64,000 nucleotides of DNA, from the NCBI GenBank assembly GCA_027489175.1, contig JAIYAE010000038.1:27972-91971 (forward strand), read 5' to 3'. Source of the stretch: Rhodobacter sp. (GTDB lineage Bacteria; Pseudomonadota; Alphaproteobacteria; Rhodobacterales; Rhodobacteraceae). Positions 20,788 through 28,122 of this stretch are shown piece by piece (positions within the stretch are counted from its first letter, which is position 1; the number at the start of each line of letters is the position of its first letter). The position numbers and the translations under genes were made by a program. The notes below the pieces were generated by a model. That model saw only the letters and a program-made list of their open reading frames with translations. It ran no database searches and had not been told where the DNA came from.

Positions 20788-21437
20788 GAACGGTCGGCAT
20801 CCTGGGCGGTATGGGGCCGGAGGCGACGGTGCTGCTGATGCAGCGCCTGTTGCAGGCCGTGGATGCGCGCGACGATGCCGACCATATCCCGCTGATCGTC
20901 CACCAGAACCCTGCCGTCCCCAGCCGGATCAAGCGTCTGGTCGAGGGGGTCGGCGACGACCCCGGCCCGGTGCTTGCCGGAATGGCCCGAGACCTGCAGG
21001 CGGCAGGGGCACAGGCGCTGGCGATGCCCTGCAACACCGCCCATGCCTATGCGCCGCAGATCATTGCGGCCACGCCCCTGCCCTTCCTCGACATGCGCGC
21101 AGCCACGGTGGCGGCGCTGCCGAAAGGCCGGGTGTCCATGCTCGCCTCACCCGCCGTGCGGATCACCGGGGCCTTCGATGCGGCCTTTTCTGCGGCTGGC
21201 ATCACGCCGGTCTGGCCGGAAGACGAGGCCCCGGTCCTTGCCCTGATCCGACGCGTCAAGACCGGCGACACCGGGCCAGAGGCGCATCAGGCGATGGCCG
21301 CGCTGGCCGAGGCGACAGACGGGCCTCTGCTTGTCGCCTGCACCGAGCTTTCGCTGCTGACCGGGGCGTTGCGGCGGCCCTTTACCGACAGCCTTGACTG
21401 CCTTGTGGCTGCCATTCTGACCTTTGCACGCGGCTAG
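20784..21437 (+). CDS. Aspartate/glutamate racemase family protein
   Basis: A 217-residue cofactor-independent racemase of the Asp/Glu (hydantoin) family. [11 protein letters not shown] opens the chain and the two catalytic cysteines are present, C83 in MPCNTAH and C186 in ACTELSLL. Translation is coupled to cuyA through ATGA. The pairing suggests it interconverts the amino acid used by CuyA (D/L-cysteate or D/L-cysteine), but an ordinary aspartate racemase fits equally on sequence alone. Confidence 0.85.
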   Translation: MRTVGILGGMGPEATVLLMQRLLQAVDARDDADHIPLIVHQNPAVPSRIKRLVEGVGDDPGPVLAGMARDLQAAGAQALAMPCNTAHAYAPQIIAATPLPFLDMRAATVAALPKGRVSMLASPAVRITGAFDAAFSAAGITPVWPEDEAPVLALIRRVKTGDTGPEAHQAMAALAEATDGPLLVACTELSLLTGALRRPFTDSLDCLVAAILTFARG

Positions 21438-21660
21438 GCTGCATCTTCGGCTAGCTCGATTGCGCCATCGAACCCAGGCGTGGTCGAATTGGGCGTCGCT
21501 GCGCCCGGCAAAGCGGGGGTCAGGCCGTCGTCCATCAGCGGACTTTCCGGATGGCCAGAAGCAGGCGGTCCTTGGTGACAGCCCCGGCGGGCTGGCCGGC
21601 CTCATGGATGATGACTGGACGGGTGGACCCAGCAGACAGGCCGATCACCGGGTCTGCCAT
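21434..21660 (-). pseudogene. Possible remnant of a ProV-type ABC ATPase (CBS end)
   Basis: On the minus strand 21535-21660 encodes 41 residues, including PVIIHEAGQPAGAVTKDRLL, resembling the C-terminal CBS region of glycine-betaine/choline ABC ATPases. An in-frame stop lies just upstream and no nucleotide-binding domain is present. A TGATG overlap leads into a second 33-codon frame (21434-21535), as at many proV-proW junctions, but it too stops quickly. It is probably debris of a transporter operon. The similarity was judged by eye and is weak. Confidence 0.35.
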
Positions 21661-21777
21661 CCCCGGTCACAAGGACGGTCCGCTTCAACGGCTTTCGGGC
21701 CAGATCAAAGGAATCAGTCGCAAAGGCCCTGGTTTCGTGTAATGTTAAGCTTATTAACACCGAAGGAGGGCGCCCCG
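21661..21777. other. Leader region of the sulfatase-like gene
   Basis: The 340 bases between the racemase and the sulfatase-like gene hold the transporter remnant (21434-21660) and then this leader. It contains an AT-rich stretch, TAATGTTAAGCTTATTAACA near 21740, a plausible promoter/operator with a TTAA..TTAA dyad, and AGGAGG before the ATG at 21778. Confidence 0.4.
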
Positions 21778-22920
21778 ATGGATCGTCGCAGCTTCACCCT
21801 TGGCCTTGCGGCCGGGCTGGCCAGCCCCCTGACCGGCTTGGCGCAAACTGCCCCCGGCTACCGCGGGCCAAACGTCATCCTGGTGCGCTTTGGCGGCGGG
21901 GTGCGGCGGGCAGAGACGATAGATGAGGCGGCGACCTGGGCCCCCTATCTGCGCCACACCCTCGCTCCGCGGGGCACCTTCATCCCCGACCTCAGGATCG
22001 ACAAGCTGGAGGGGGTCAATACCAGCCATGCCGAGGGCACGCTGAACCTTCTGACCGGCCGCTACCTGGCCTACCGCGATGCAAGTGCCCTTTTGTCCGA
22101 CCGGCTGGAGCCGACGGAGCCCACCCTCTTCGAATACCTCCGCCGCGCCTTCGACATCCCCTCGCATGAGGTCCTTCTGATCAACGGTGAGGACCGGCCG
22201 CAGGAGGAATTCTTCACCTTCGGCGCGGGCGACCATTTCGGCATCGATTACCGGTCCGAGATGCTGTCCTTGCACCGCTTCAAGCTCTACCGCACCCGGA
22301 TGCAACTGGCCGAGGGTAGGCTGACGGATGAGGCGCGCCTGGCGCTGGAGGAAGAGCAGACCCGCCTTCTGACTATCGACCCACGGGGTGCGACACCCGA
22401 CCCCTCACCGCAGGTTGAGGCGTTCTGGGCCCGCTGGCGCAAGGGCTTTGGCGACGACGGCCTGCGCAATCCGCGCGGTGACCGGCTGCTGACGGAACTT
22501 GCCACCCGCGCGATGACGGAACTCAAACCGCGCTTCATGATGGTGAACTATCAGGACCCCGATTACGTCCACTGGGGCAACCCAAGCCACTACACCCGCG
22601 CCATTGCGGTGATCGACGAAGGTCTGCAGCGGCTGGTGTCCCTGGCCGACGCGGACCCGTTCTACCGCGACAACACCATTTTCGTCATCACCCCCGATTG
22701 CGGCCGCGATGCGAACCCCTTGGCCGAAGTGCCGTTCCAGCACCATTTCAACTCCCGCTCTGCGCATGAGGTTTGGGCGATGATCTTCGGCCCCGGCATC
22801 GCGCGCGGGGTGATCGACCGCCCGGTCGACCAAAGCGCCATCGCCCCGACCATCGCCGCCGCCATGGGCTTTGCCGCCACCCGCGCCGAAGGGGATGTAA
22901 TCGAGGGGGCCTTCCTGTGA
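21778..22920 (+). CDS. Sulfatase/alkaline-phosphatase-superfamily exported protein
   Basis: A 380-residue protein with a twin-arginine-like signal (MDRRSFTLGLAAGLASPLTG). The mature part resembles the alkaline phosphatase/sulfatase fold: VILVRFGGGVRRAET near the start, a MVNYQDPDYVHWGNPSHYTRAI segment and TPDCGRDAN in place of the usual late metal site. The classic CxPSR sulfatase nucleophile is absent, so it may be a phosphatase or an inactive relative. ATG 21778 follows AGGAGG closely. Its stop overlaps the next start (GTGA), so the pair is coupled. Confidence 0.7.
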   Translation: MDRRSFTLGLAAGLASPLTGLAQTAPGYRGPNVILVRFGGGVRRAETIDEAATWAPYLRHTLAPRGTFIPDLRIDKLEGVNTSHAEGTLNLLTGRYLAYRDASALLSDRLEPTEPTLFEYLRRAFDIPSHEVLLINGEDRPQEEFFTFGAGDHFGIDYRSEMLSLHRFKLYRTRMQLAEGRLTDEARLALEEEQTRLLTIDPRGATPDPSPQVEAFWARWRKGFGDDGLRNPRGDRLLTELATRAMTELKPRFMMVNYQDPDYVHWGNPSHYTRAIAVIDEGLQRLVSLADADPFYRDNTIFVITPDCGRDANPLAEVPFQHHFNSRSAHEVWAMIFGPGIARGVIDRPVDQSAIAPTIAAAMGFAATRAEGDVIEGAFL

Positions 22921-23915
22921 CCGCCCTGACCCGCCCCGCCTATGGCCCGGGCCGCCTGTCGCGGCTGGGGCGGCTGATCGCCAACGCGGGCATCGGCACG
23001 CTTCTCTGCACCGGCCCGGTGACTGCTGTCATTGCCCTTGGCTGGCTGGCCCGCCGGTCCGGCCACTTGTCGCGCGACCGCTTTGGCGCGGCGGAAGAGG
23101 CACCTGGCTGGCTTATGGGCCCGCGCGAATGGCAGGGCCGCCCTTCGGGCCGGATGGCCCGCGCGCTCGGGGGCCTTGGGGCGAATATCCGCGCCGGGCT
23201 GATGGCGCTGACCGCCCTTCTGGTCTGGACGCTGCCCTTCACCGTCCTATGGCTCGGGGCATGGTGGGCGGGTTGGGAAAACTCATTCAACAAGGGGTAT
23301 GAGCAGGCCTTCGTCGGCCCCTCGGTCTTCTTCATCGGCGTTTTCGCGGCAGCACTGGTCTTGCCGGTGCTGCCTTTGGTCTTTGCCCATCTGGCGGCTG
23401 AAGACCGCCTGTCCGCCGCCTTTGAACTCCGCCGGTTGCGATCCGTCGTGGCACAGGCCGGCTGGCGGGTTCCCGCACTGGCGGTGCTGGTGGCCGCCCT
23501 GGCCCTGCCCTTCGCCGGCGCACGGGGCCTGATCACCACCGCCACCGCCTGGGCACCCCAGCTGGAAACCATGCCGCCGGAACAACTGGCCGATCTGCAA
23601 GGCTGGATCACCCTGGCTTTGGCCGCCCTGGCCTTCACCAGCGTCTGGCTGACCCGCAGCCTTGCCGCCCGCATCTATACCCGCGCCGCCGCCCGGGCGG
23701 CGGGTCTGAAACCCGGCCTCTGGGACGGCACCCAAGCGGCTGAGGGGGCGATGCCCGCCACACCGCGCAGCCGCGTCATGGCCAGCCTCTGGTATGCCAT
23801 CGCCATGGCCGCCACGCTGGCCTTCAGCTTCCTGATCCTCGCCGGGCAGTTCCTCGACTATGCCTGGTGGCGCTGGATCTTCCACCCGGCCTTGACCCTG
23901 CCCTGGGCAGGCTGA
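22917..23915 (+). CDS. Uncharacterised membrane protein coupled to the sulfatase-like protein
   Basis: A 332-residue protein starting at GTG 22917, inside the previous stop codon. About six hydrophobic helices are visible: GTLLCTGPVTAVIALGWLA, LMALTALLVWTLPFTVLWLG, VFFIGVFAAALVLPVLPLVF, VPALAVLVAALALPFAG, a segment near LALAALAFTSVWL and the last near AMAATLAFSFLILAG. No family is recognised. Translational coupling suggests that it works with the upstream exported protein. Confidence 0.72.
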   Translation: MTALTRPAYGPGRLSRLGRLIANAGIGTLLCTGPVTAVIALGWLARRSGHLSRDRFGAAEEAPGWLMGPREWQGRPSGRMARALGGLGANIRAGLMALTALLVWTLPFTVLWLGAWWAGWENSFNKGYEQAFVGPSVFFIGVFAAALVLPVLPLVFAHLAAEDRLSAAFELRRLRSVVAQAGWRVPALAVLVAALALPFAGARGLITTATAWAPQLETMPPEQLADLQGWITLALAALAFTSVWLTRSLAARIYTRAAARAAGLKPGLWDGTQAAEGAMPATPRSRVMASLWYAIAMAATLAFSFLILAGQFLDYAWWRWIFHPALTLPWAG

Positions 23916-23973
23916 GACCCTTGCGAAACCTGCCCGGGGGTGCGACTAAGGCGCAAATTCCCCGGGGTCGCCC

Positions 23974-24765
23974 ATGTCCTTTTCCACCCATTTCACCCAT
24001 GCCATCACGCGCAAACCCGCGCCGTCGATCATCGCCGGTCTCCGCGCCGTCGATACCGGAATGCCCGACCTTGCGGTGATGGAGGCCCATCACGCGGCCT
24101 ATATCGCGACGCTTCGCGAGACCGGCGCCACCGTGGTGGAACTGCCCGCGCTAGACGCCTATCCCGACAGCGTTTTTGTCGAAGATACAGCGCTTTGCCT
24201 GCCGCAAGGGGCCGTGGTGATGCGCCCCGGCGCGCCCTCGCGTCTGGGGGAGGCGGCCGAGATGGCCCCCCACCTGCAGGCACTTTACGGGCAGGTCGTG
24301 GCGATCAGTGGGACGGACAGCTTCATCGAAGGGGGCGATATCCTGGTGACGGAACGCGAGGTCCTCGTCGGCCGCTCCGCCCGCACCAACGCCGCCGGGA
24401 TTGCCGAACTGACGCGCCTTGTCGCCCCCTGGGGCCACACGGTGCGAGAGGTTCACACCCCACCGGGCGTTTTGCATTTCAAGACCGATTGCTCGCTTCT
24501 GGACGCTGACACGATCCTGTCTACGGACCGTCTTGCTGCCTCAGGCTGCTTTGACGGCTACCGGGTGATCCCGGTCGCTGACGGGGAAGAGCCCGCCGCC
24601 AACACCATCCGCTTCAATGACCTTGTGCTGATGCCCGCAGGCTTTCCCCGCACCCGTGACGCAATCCTTGCGGCGGGGTTCAAGGTGCGCGAGATCGGGA
24701 ATTCCGAATGCGCCAAGCTGGATGGCGGCATGTCCTGCCTCTCGCTGCGCTTTACCCCCCGGTAG
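23974..24765 (+). CDS. Dimethylarginine dimethylaminohydrolase-like amidinohydrolase
   Basis: Guanidino-group-modifying enzyme of the DDAH/arginine-deiminase superfamily, 263 residues, the usual DDAH length. Substrate and catalytic elements seen are SVFVEDTALCL, the EGGD motif, GVLHFKTDCSLL (catalytic His) and the terminal KLDGGMSCLSLRF with nucleophile C255. It would hydrolyse methylated arginine to citrulline and methylamines. It is followed after 6 bases by a glycosyltransferase-like gene. Substrate within the superfamily is inferred from length and motifs. Confidence 0.88.
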   Translation: MSFSTHFTHAITRKPAPSIIAGLRAVDTGMPDLAVMEAHHAAYIATLRETGATVVELPALDAYPDSVFVEDTALCLPQGAVVMRPGAPSRLGEAAEMAPHLQALYGQVVAISGTDSFIEGGDILVTEREVLVGRSARTNAAGIAELTRLVAPWGHTVREVHTPPGVLHFKTDCSLLDADTILSTDRLAASGCFDGYRVIPVADGEEPAANTIRFNDLVLMPAGFPRTRDAILAAGFKVREIGNSECAKLDGGMSCLSLRFTPR

Positions 24766-24771
24766 CGGGCT

Positions 24772-25746
24772 ATGGCCTTCAACATCCTTGCCATCGGTCA
24801 ATCCGGCAGGCTGGAGTTTGAGGCGATCCTGCTCGCGGCCTCGCTGCGCCAGTCCGATCCGGGCTTTGCCGGCACCCTGTTCATCGGCGAGCCGCAGCCC
24901 GGCCCCCTGTGGAAAACAGATCCACGGATGTCAGACCGGGGAAAGGCCGTGCTGACCGACCTTGGCGCGCAGATCTTGCCGTTTCAGAACAAGGCCTTCG
25001 GCGGCCCCTACCCGCACGGCAACAAGATGGAGGCGTTGGAGACCCTGCCCGACGCGCCCTTCCTGTTTCTCGATACCGACACGCTGATCACGGGCCCCCT
25101 GTCCGCCATTCCCTTCGATTTCAACCGCCCCTCCGCCTCGATGCGGCGCGAAGGGACCTGGCCGCAGATCGAACTTTACGGGCCAAGCTATGCCGAAACC
25201 TGGGGGGCGCTTTATGACCGGTTCGGGCTGGACTACCCGTCCACCCTCGACCTCAGCCAGCCCGAGGAATACTGGAAACGCCACCTTTATTTCAACGCGG
25301 GCTGGTTCTTTCATCACAGCCCCAAGGCCTTCGGCGCGCGCTTTACCGCTTGGGCAAAGTCGATCTGCGATGATCCGCCCGAGGCGCTGATCTGCCAGGA
25401 ACTCTTCCCCTGGCTGGACCAGATCACCCTGCCCCTGGTCATCCATTCCTTCGGCGGGGGCAGGCCAGGCCCTGACCTGGCCGCTCTGGACGGGACGGCC
25501 ACCTGCCATTACCGGACCCTGCCGCTTCTCTACGCCCGCGAAAGCGACCTTGCGGTGGCGGTGCTGGAGGAGGTGGCGCGTGACAAGGCCATCCGCCCCA
25601 CCTTGCGCGACTGGGAGGCGATGAAAGCGATGGTTTACCAGAACCAGGGCCGCAAGGCGCGCGCTCTCTTTGACCGCGACCGCCTGCCCCCGCGCGAACA
25701 GATGATCCGCAACACCTTGAAACGCGAAGGGTTTTGGCTGCGCTAG
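24772..25746 (+). CDS. Putative nucleotide-sugar-dependent glycosyltransferase-like protein
   Basis: A 324-residue soluble protein. The N-terminus (FNILAIGQSGRLEFEAILLA) and the hydrophobic strand ending in a D-x-D motif (FLFLDTDTLI, D101 and D103) suggest a GT-A fold that binds a metal-nucleotide sugar. YFNAGWFFHHS is also typical of such enzymes. No specific family is recognised. It begins 6 bases after the DDAH-like gene, so the two are probably co-transcribed, though no functional link is obvious. Confidence 0.65.
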   Translation: MAFNILAIGQSGRLEFEAILLAASLRQSDPGFAGTLFIGEPQPGPLWKTDPRMSDRGKAVLTDLGAQILPFQNKAFGGPYPHGNKMEALETLPDAPFLFLDTDTLITGPLSAIPFDFNRPSASMRREGTWPQIELYGPSYAETWGALYDRFGLDYPSTLDLSQPEEYWKRHLYFNAGWFFHHSPKAFGARFTAWAKSICDDPPEALICQELFPWLDQITLPLVIHSFGGGRPGPDLAALDGTATCHYRTLPLLYARESDLAVAVLEEVARDKAIRPTLRDWEAMKAMVYQNQGRKARALFDRDRLPPREQMIRNTLKREGFWLR

Positions 25747-25747
25747 G

Positions 25748-26347
25748 CTAAAGCTCCATCGTCACCACGGGCCACAGCGACAGGACCAGCAGCACCGCCA
25801 TGGTCCAGTTGAAGACCTGCAACCGACCTGGCCCCTCCAGCCACCGCCGCACCGCCTGCCCCGCAGCCGCCCAAAGGGTTACCGAAGGCAGATTGACCGA
25901 AGAAAAGACAAGCGCCACAAGGGCATAGGCCTGTAGCGACGGGGTGGGCACATAGGCTGCGACCGCCCCCAGCGACATGGCCCAGGCCTTGGGGTTCACC
26001 CATTGAAACGCGGCGGCCTGCAGGAAGGTCATCGGCTGCGCGCGCCCCCGCCCCTCACCCGGGGCGCCGGAATTCGCGATCTTCCAGGCCAGCCACAGCA
26101 TGTAGGCGACCGACACCACCTTTAGCACCGTCAGCGCCGGGGGCCAGGCGGTGAAGATCCCGGCCAGGCCGAGGCCCACCAGAACCACCATCAACGAATG
26201 GCCAATGCTGATCCCCAGCATATGCGGCACCGTCCGCCGCAAACCGAAGTTCACCCCGCTGGCCAACAGCATCATGTTGTTCGGCCCCGGCGTGACCGAG
26301 GTGACGAAGGCAAAGCCCAGAAGGGCAAGGAGAAGGTCAACTGTCAT
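25748..26347 (-). CDS. LysE/RhtB family exporter
   Basis: A 199-residue amino-acid exporter with six predicted helices. LysE signatures are VTPGPNNMMLLASGVNFG near the N-terminus and FQWVNPKAWAMSLGAVAAY in the middle. The longer reading upstream crosses the lrp gene and is rejected. It is divergent from an Lrp/AsnC regulator with an inverted repeat between them, the standard regulator-exporter arrangement. The exported amino acid is not evident. Confidence 0.9.
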   Translation of the reverse strand: MTVDLLLALLGFAFVTSVTPGPNNMMLLASGVNFGLRRTVPHMLGISIGHSLMVVLVGLGLAGIFTAWPPALTVLKVVSVAYMLWLAWKIANSGAPGEGRGRAQPMTFLQAAAFQWVNPKAWAMSLGAVAAYVPTPSLQAYALVALVFSSVNLPSVTLWAAAGQAVRRWLEGPGRLQVFNWTMAVLLVLSLWPVVTMEL

Positions 26348-26380
26348 CGGTCCAGCCTGCCAGATCGCGCGTGGCGAGAG

Positions 26381-26417
26381 GTTGCAAAGATGCGGCCAAT
26401 AGGCCATCCTTTGCAAC
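26381..26417. promoter_or_regulatory. Dyad operator between the lysE-type exporter and lrp genes
   Basis: GTTGCAAAG (26381-26389) and CTTTGCAAC (26409-26417) are perfect 9-base inverted arms with 19 bases between. The dyad lies in the 72-base divergent intergenic region, immediately upstream of ATG 26420. It is probably the site bound by the adjacent Lrp-type protein. Confidence 0.6.
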
Positions 26418-26419
26418 AA

Positions 26420-26872
26420 ATGACCGATCTCGACAAGATAGACCACCGGATATTGCGCGGCTTGCAGCGCGACGGCCGCCAGTCGAACCTGGCCTTGGCC
26501 GAACTGGTGGGCCTGTCGCCCTCGGCCTGCCTGCGCCGGGTGCAGGCGCTGGAGGCCTCTGGCGTGATCCGCGGCTACCGCGCCGTGCTTGATGCCGGGC
26601 GGATGGGGGTGGGGTTCGTGGCCTATGTGACCGTGGGGCTTGGCACCCACACCAAGGCCGCACAAGAGGCGTTCGAACGCGCCATTTCCCGCGCGCCGGA
26701 GGTGCGGGAGTGTCACAACATCACCGGCACGGTGGAGTACCTTTTGCGGGTCGAGGCCGCCGATCTGGCCGCCTACAAGCACTGGCATACCGAGATCCTG
26801 GGGGTCCTGCCGCAGGTCCGGTCGATCACGACCTTCGTGGTGATGGGCAGCCCGAAGGATGAGCGGGCGTGA
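26420..26872 (+). CDS. Lrp/AsnC family transcriptional regulator
   Basis: A 150-residue leucine-responsive-type regulator with an N-terminal HTH (DKIDHRILRGLQRDGRQSNLALAE, LSPSACLRRVQAL) and a C-terminal RAM ligand-binding domain (ECHNITGTVEYLLRVEAADL). ATG 26420 was chosen because an alternative ATG at 26390, which has GAGAGG upstream, would put the operator inside the gene. It probably controls the divergent exporter in response to an amino acid. Confidence 0.92.
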   Translation: MTDLDKIDHRILRGLQRDGRQSNLALAELVGLSPSACLRRVQALEASGVIRGYRAVLDAGRMGVGFVAYVTVGLGTHTKAAQEAFERAISRAPEVRECHNITGTVEYLLRVEAADLAAYKHWHTEILGVLPQVRSITTFVVMGSPKDERA

Positions 26873-27211
26873 TTTTCAACTGGTGGAGGTCCTTGCGTTA
26901 ACCCGTTGGTTTGGCGGTGTTTTCGGGGTCTTTATCTGGTCTTCCTTGCGTCTTCTTTCCGTCTCTACGCGCGGTGAGGTGGTGGGCAGTTAACCATTCG
27001 GGGCGAATCGGTCGGGGCGGGGAGAGTCGGGGTGAACCCCGACCTACACTCGCATCGCCAGGGTGCAAAGCTGACCGCGACCGGCACGCGGGGGTGGGGG
27101 CGATACATCGCGCCCGCCCCCGGGGGGCGGGTCGGGCGCGGTCAGATTTGCTTTGGGCAAATCTGACGGAGTCGGGTAGGTGGTGGTGGGTTGGCGCCCA
27201 CCCTACGCTTC
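26873..27211. other. 340-bp gene-free stretch with several hairpins
   Basis: No gene is seen. It contains GTCGGGGT/ACCCCGAC (27026-27043), GTCAGATTTG/CAAATCTGAC (27141-27167, perfect 10-bp stem) and GGTGGG/CCCACC within a GTAGG...CCTAC frame (27185-27206). Composition switches from GC-rich to AT-rich at about 27205. The hairpins probably terminate lrp and the convergent TIR transcript. Confidence 0.55.
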
Positions 27212-27703
27212 CTAGAATGAAACTCGAACCTGCTTCGCGTAATCTATATAACTTGCCAAGTTGATTGCGATGGAATTGTAAGCGGCCTTACTGTCAACTT
27301 CGCCCGGATCAATAATCGGGACAAATCTATCCATACTCACACCATTCACATTGAACTGTGCGAACGGATTGTTTCCGCGATACGATTGATATCCGTTATG
27401 GTCTAGCAGGCGATGTATCCGGACGCCAAGCAGGGCTTTGCCGCGATTCCAACCGTTCAGAATTTCATAGTTAATCCATCTCCGTCCGAAGGTTTCGGAA
27501 CCAATCATGACAATCACTGTGGACTTACCCTCCATCTGGGAATCAATCCACCTTGCAATAGCTGCATCACCGCCGCGCTTAATTGACTCCCAATCATTGT
27601 CAGAAGCTGGTCTGTTACCGTCTTCTAAGCGAATGTTTCGGATCTGGCTTACTCTCCAGGCATCGTTTGCGTAGTGGAAACTGTAGAAGCACCGAGCAGC
27701 CAC
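27212..27703 (-). CDS. ThsB-like (DUF1863) TIR domain protein
   Basis: A 163-residue single-domain TIR-like protein of the MTH538/DUF1863 type found in Thoeris ThsB. It begins ARCFYSFHYANDAWRVSQIR, has SDNDWESIKRGGDAAIARWI and TVIVMIGSETFGRRWINYEI, where E80 is at the position of the NADase glutamate, and continues GKALLGVRIHRL. Such proteins make cyclic ADP-ribose-type signals from NAD on phage infection. It starts at GTG 27703 after GGGAGG, inside the 3' end of the membrane-protein gene (55-base overlap). It is AT-rich compared with its neighbours, which suggests transfer. Activity is inferred. Confidence 0.85.
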   Translation of the reverse strand: MAARCFYSFHYANDAWRVSQIRNIRLEDGNRPASDNDWESIKRGGDAAIARWIDSQMEGKSTVIVMIGSETFGRRWINYEILNGWNRGKALLGVRIHRLLDHNGYQSYRGNNPFAQFNVNGVSMDRFVPIIDPGEVDSKAAYNSIAINLASYIDYAKQVRVSF

Positions 27704-28122
27704 CTGTACCCTCCCAACTCTAAAGCGGATGTTGCGACGATCGAGAGCAGAATAACCCCATGAAATGCCACAAGCGTCGTTGAAAAGGTTGCCTTTAGCC
27801 AGCCACCTGTATCAACGACTAGGTCACTGACATCCATCGAAAAATCAACAGGTGCATCCAGCCCTTTTCTTACCCTGTCATAGTGTTTTCTATACTTTCT
27901 CTCTTCCCAAAGGAAGTAGCCGTCCAATCCCCAAAAGATAACGAGTGGAAGTATGGAAAAGCCAGCGAGGATTCTACTATTCTCGCTTAGGGAGAACGAC
28001 AAGAGTGCAGCGACGATTAGGACCGTCCATCCCTTCAAGAGGAAGGAGTTTGTTGACAGTCTATTTATTACCCCCTGAATGAATTCGAGATGCTTAACGC
28101 GGTAGTCATCAAGTTTGCTCAT
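27649..28122 (-). CDS. Three-helix membrane protein, partner of the TIR protein
   Basis: A 157-residue protein with a short charged N-terminus (KLDDYRVKHLEFIQGVINRL), two close helices (FLLKGWTVLIVAALLSFSL at about 28-46 and ILAGFSILPLVIFWGLDGYF at about 52-71), a 45-residue cytosolic loop (EERKYRKHYDRVRKG), and a third helix (about 116-137). I believe similar small membrane proteins recur in bacterial genomes without known function. The ATG at 28122 shares its A with the parE stop (TGATG). Its place before the TIR gene suggests a membrane-disrupting effector or anchor. Function not shown. Confidence 0.75.
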   Translation of the reverse strand: MSKLDDYRVKHLEFIQGVINRLSTNSFLLKGWTVLIVAALLSFSLSENSRILAGFSILPLVIFWGLDGYFLWEERKYRKHYDRVRKGLDAPVDFSMDVSDLVVDTGGWLKATFSTTLVAFHGVILLSIVATSALELGGYRWLLGASTVSTTQTMPGE

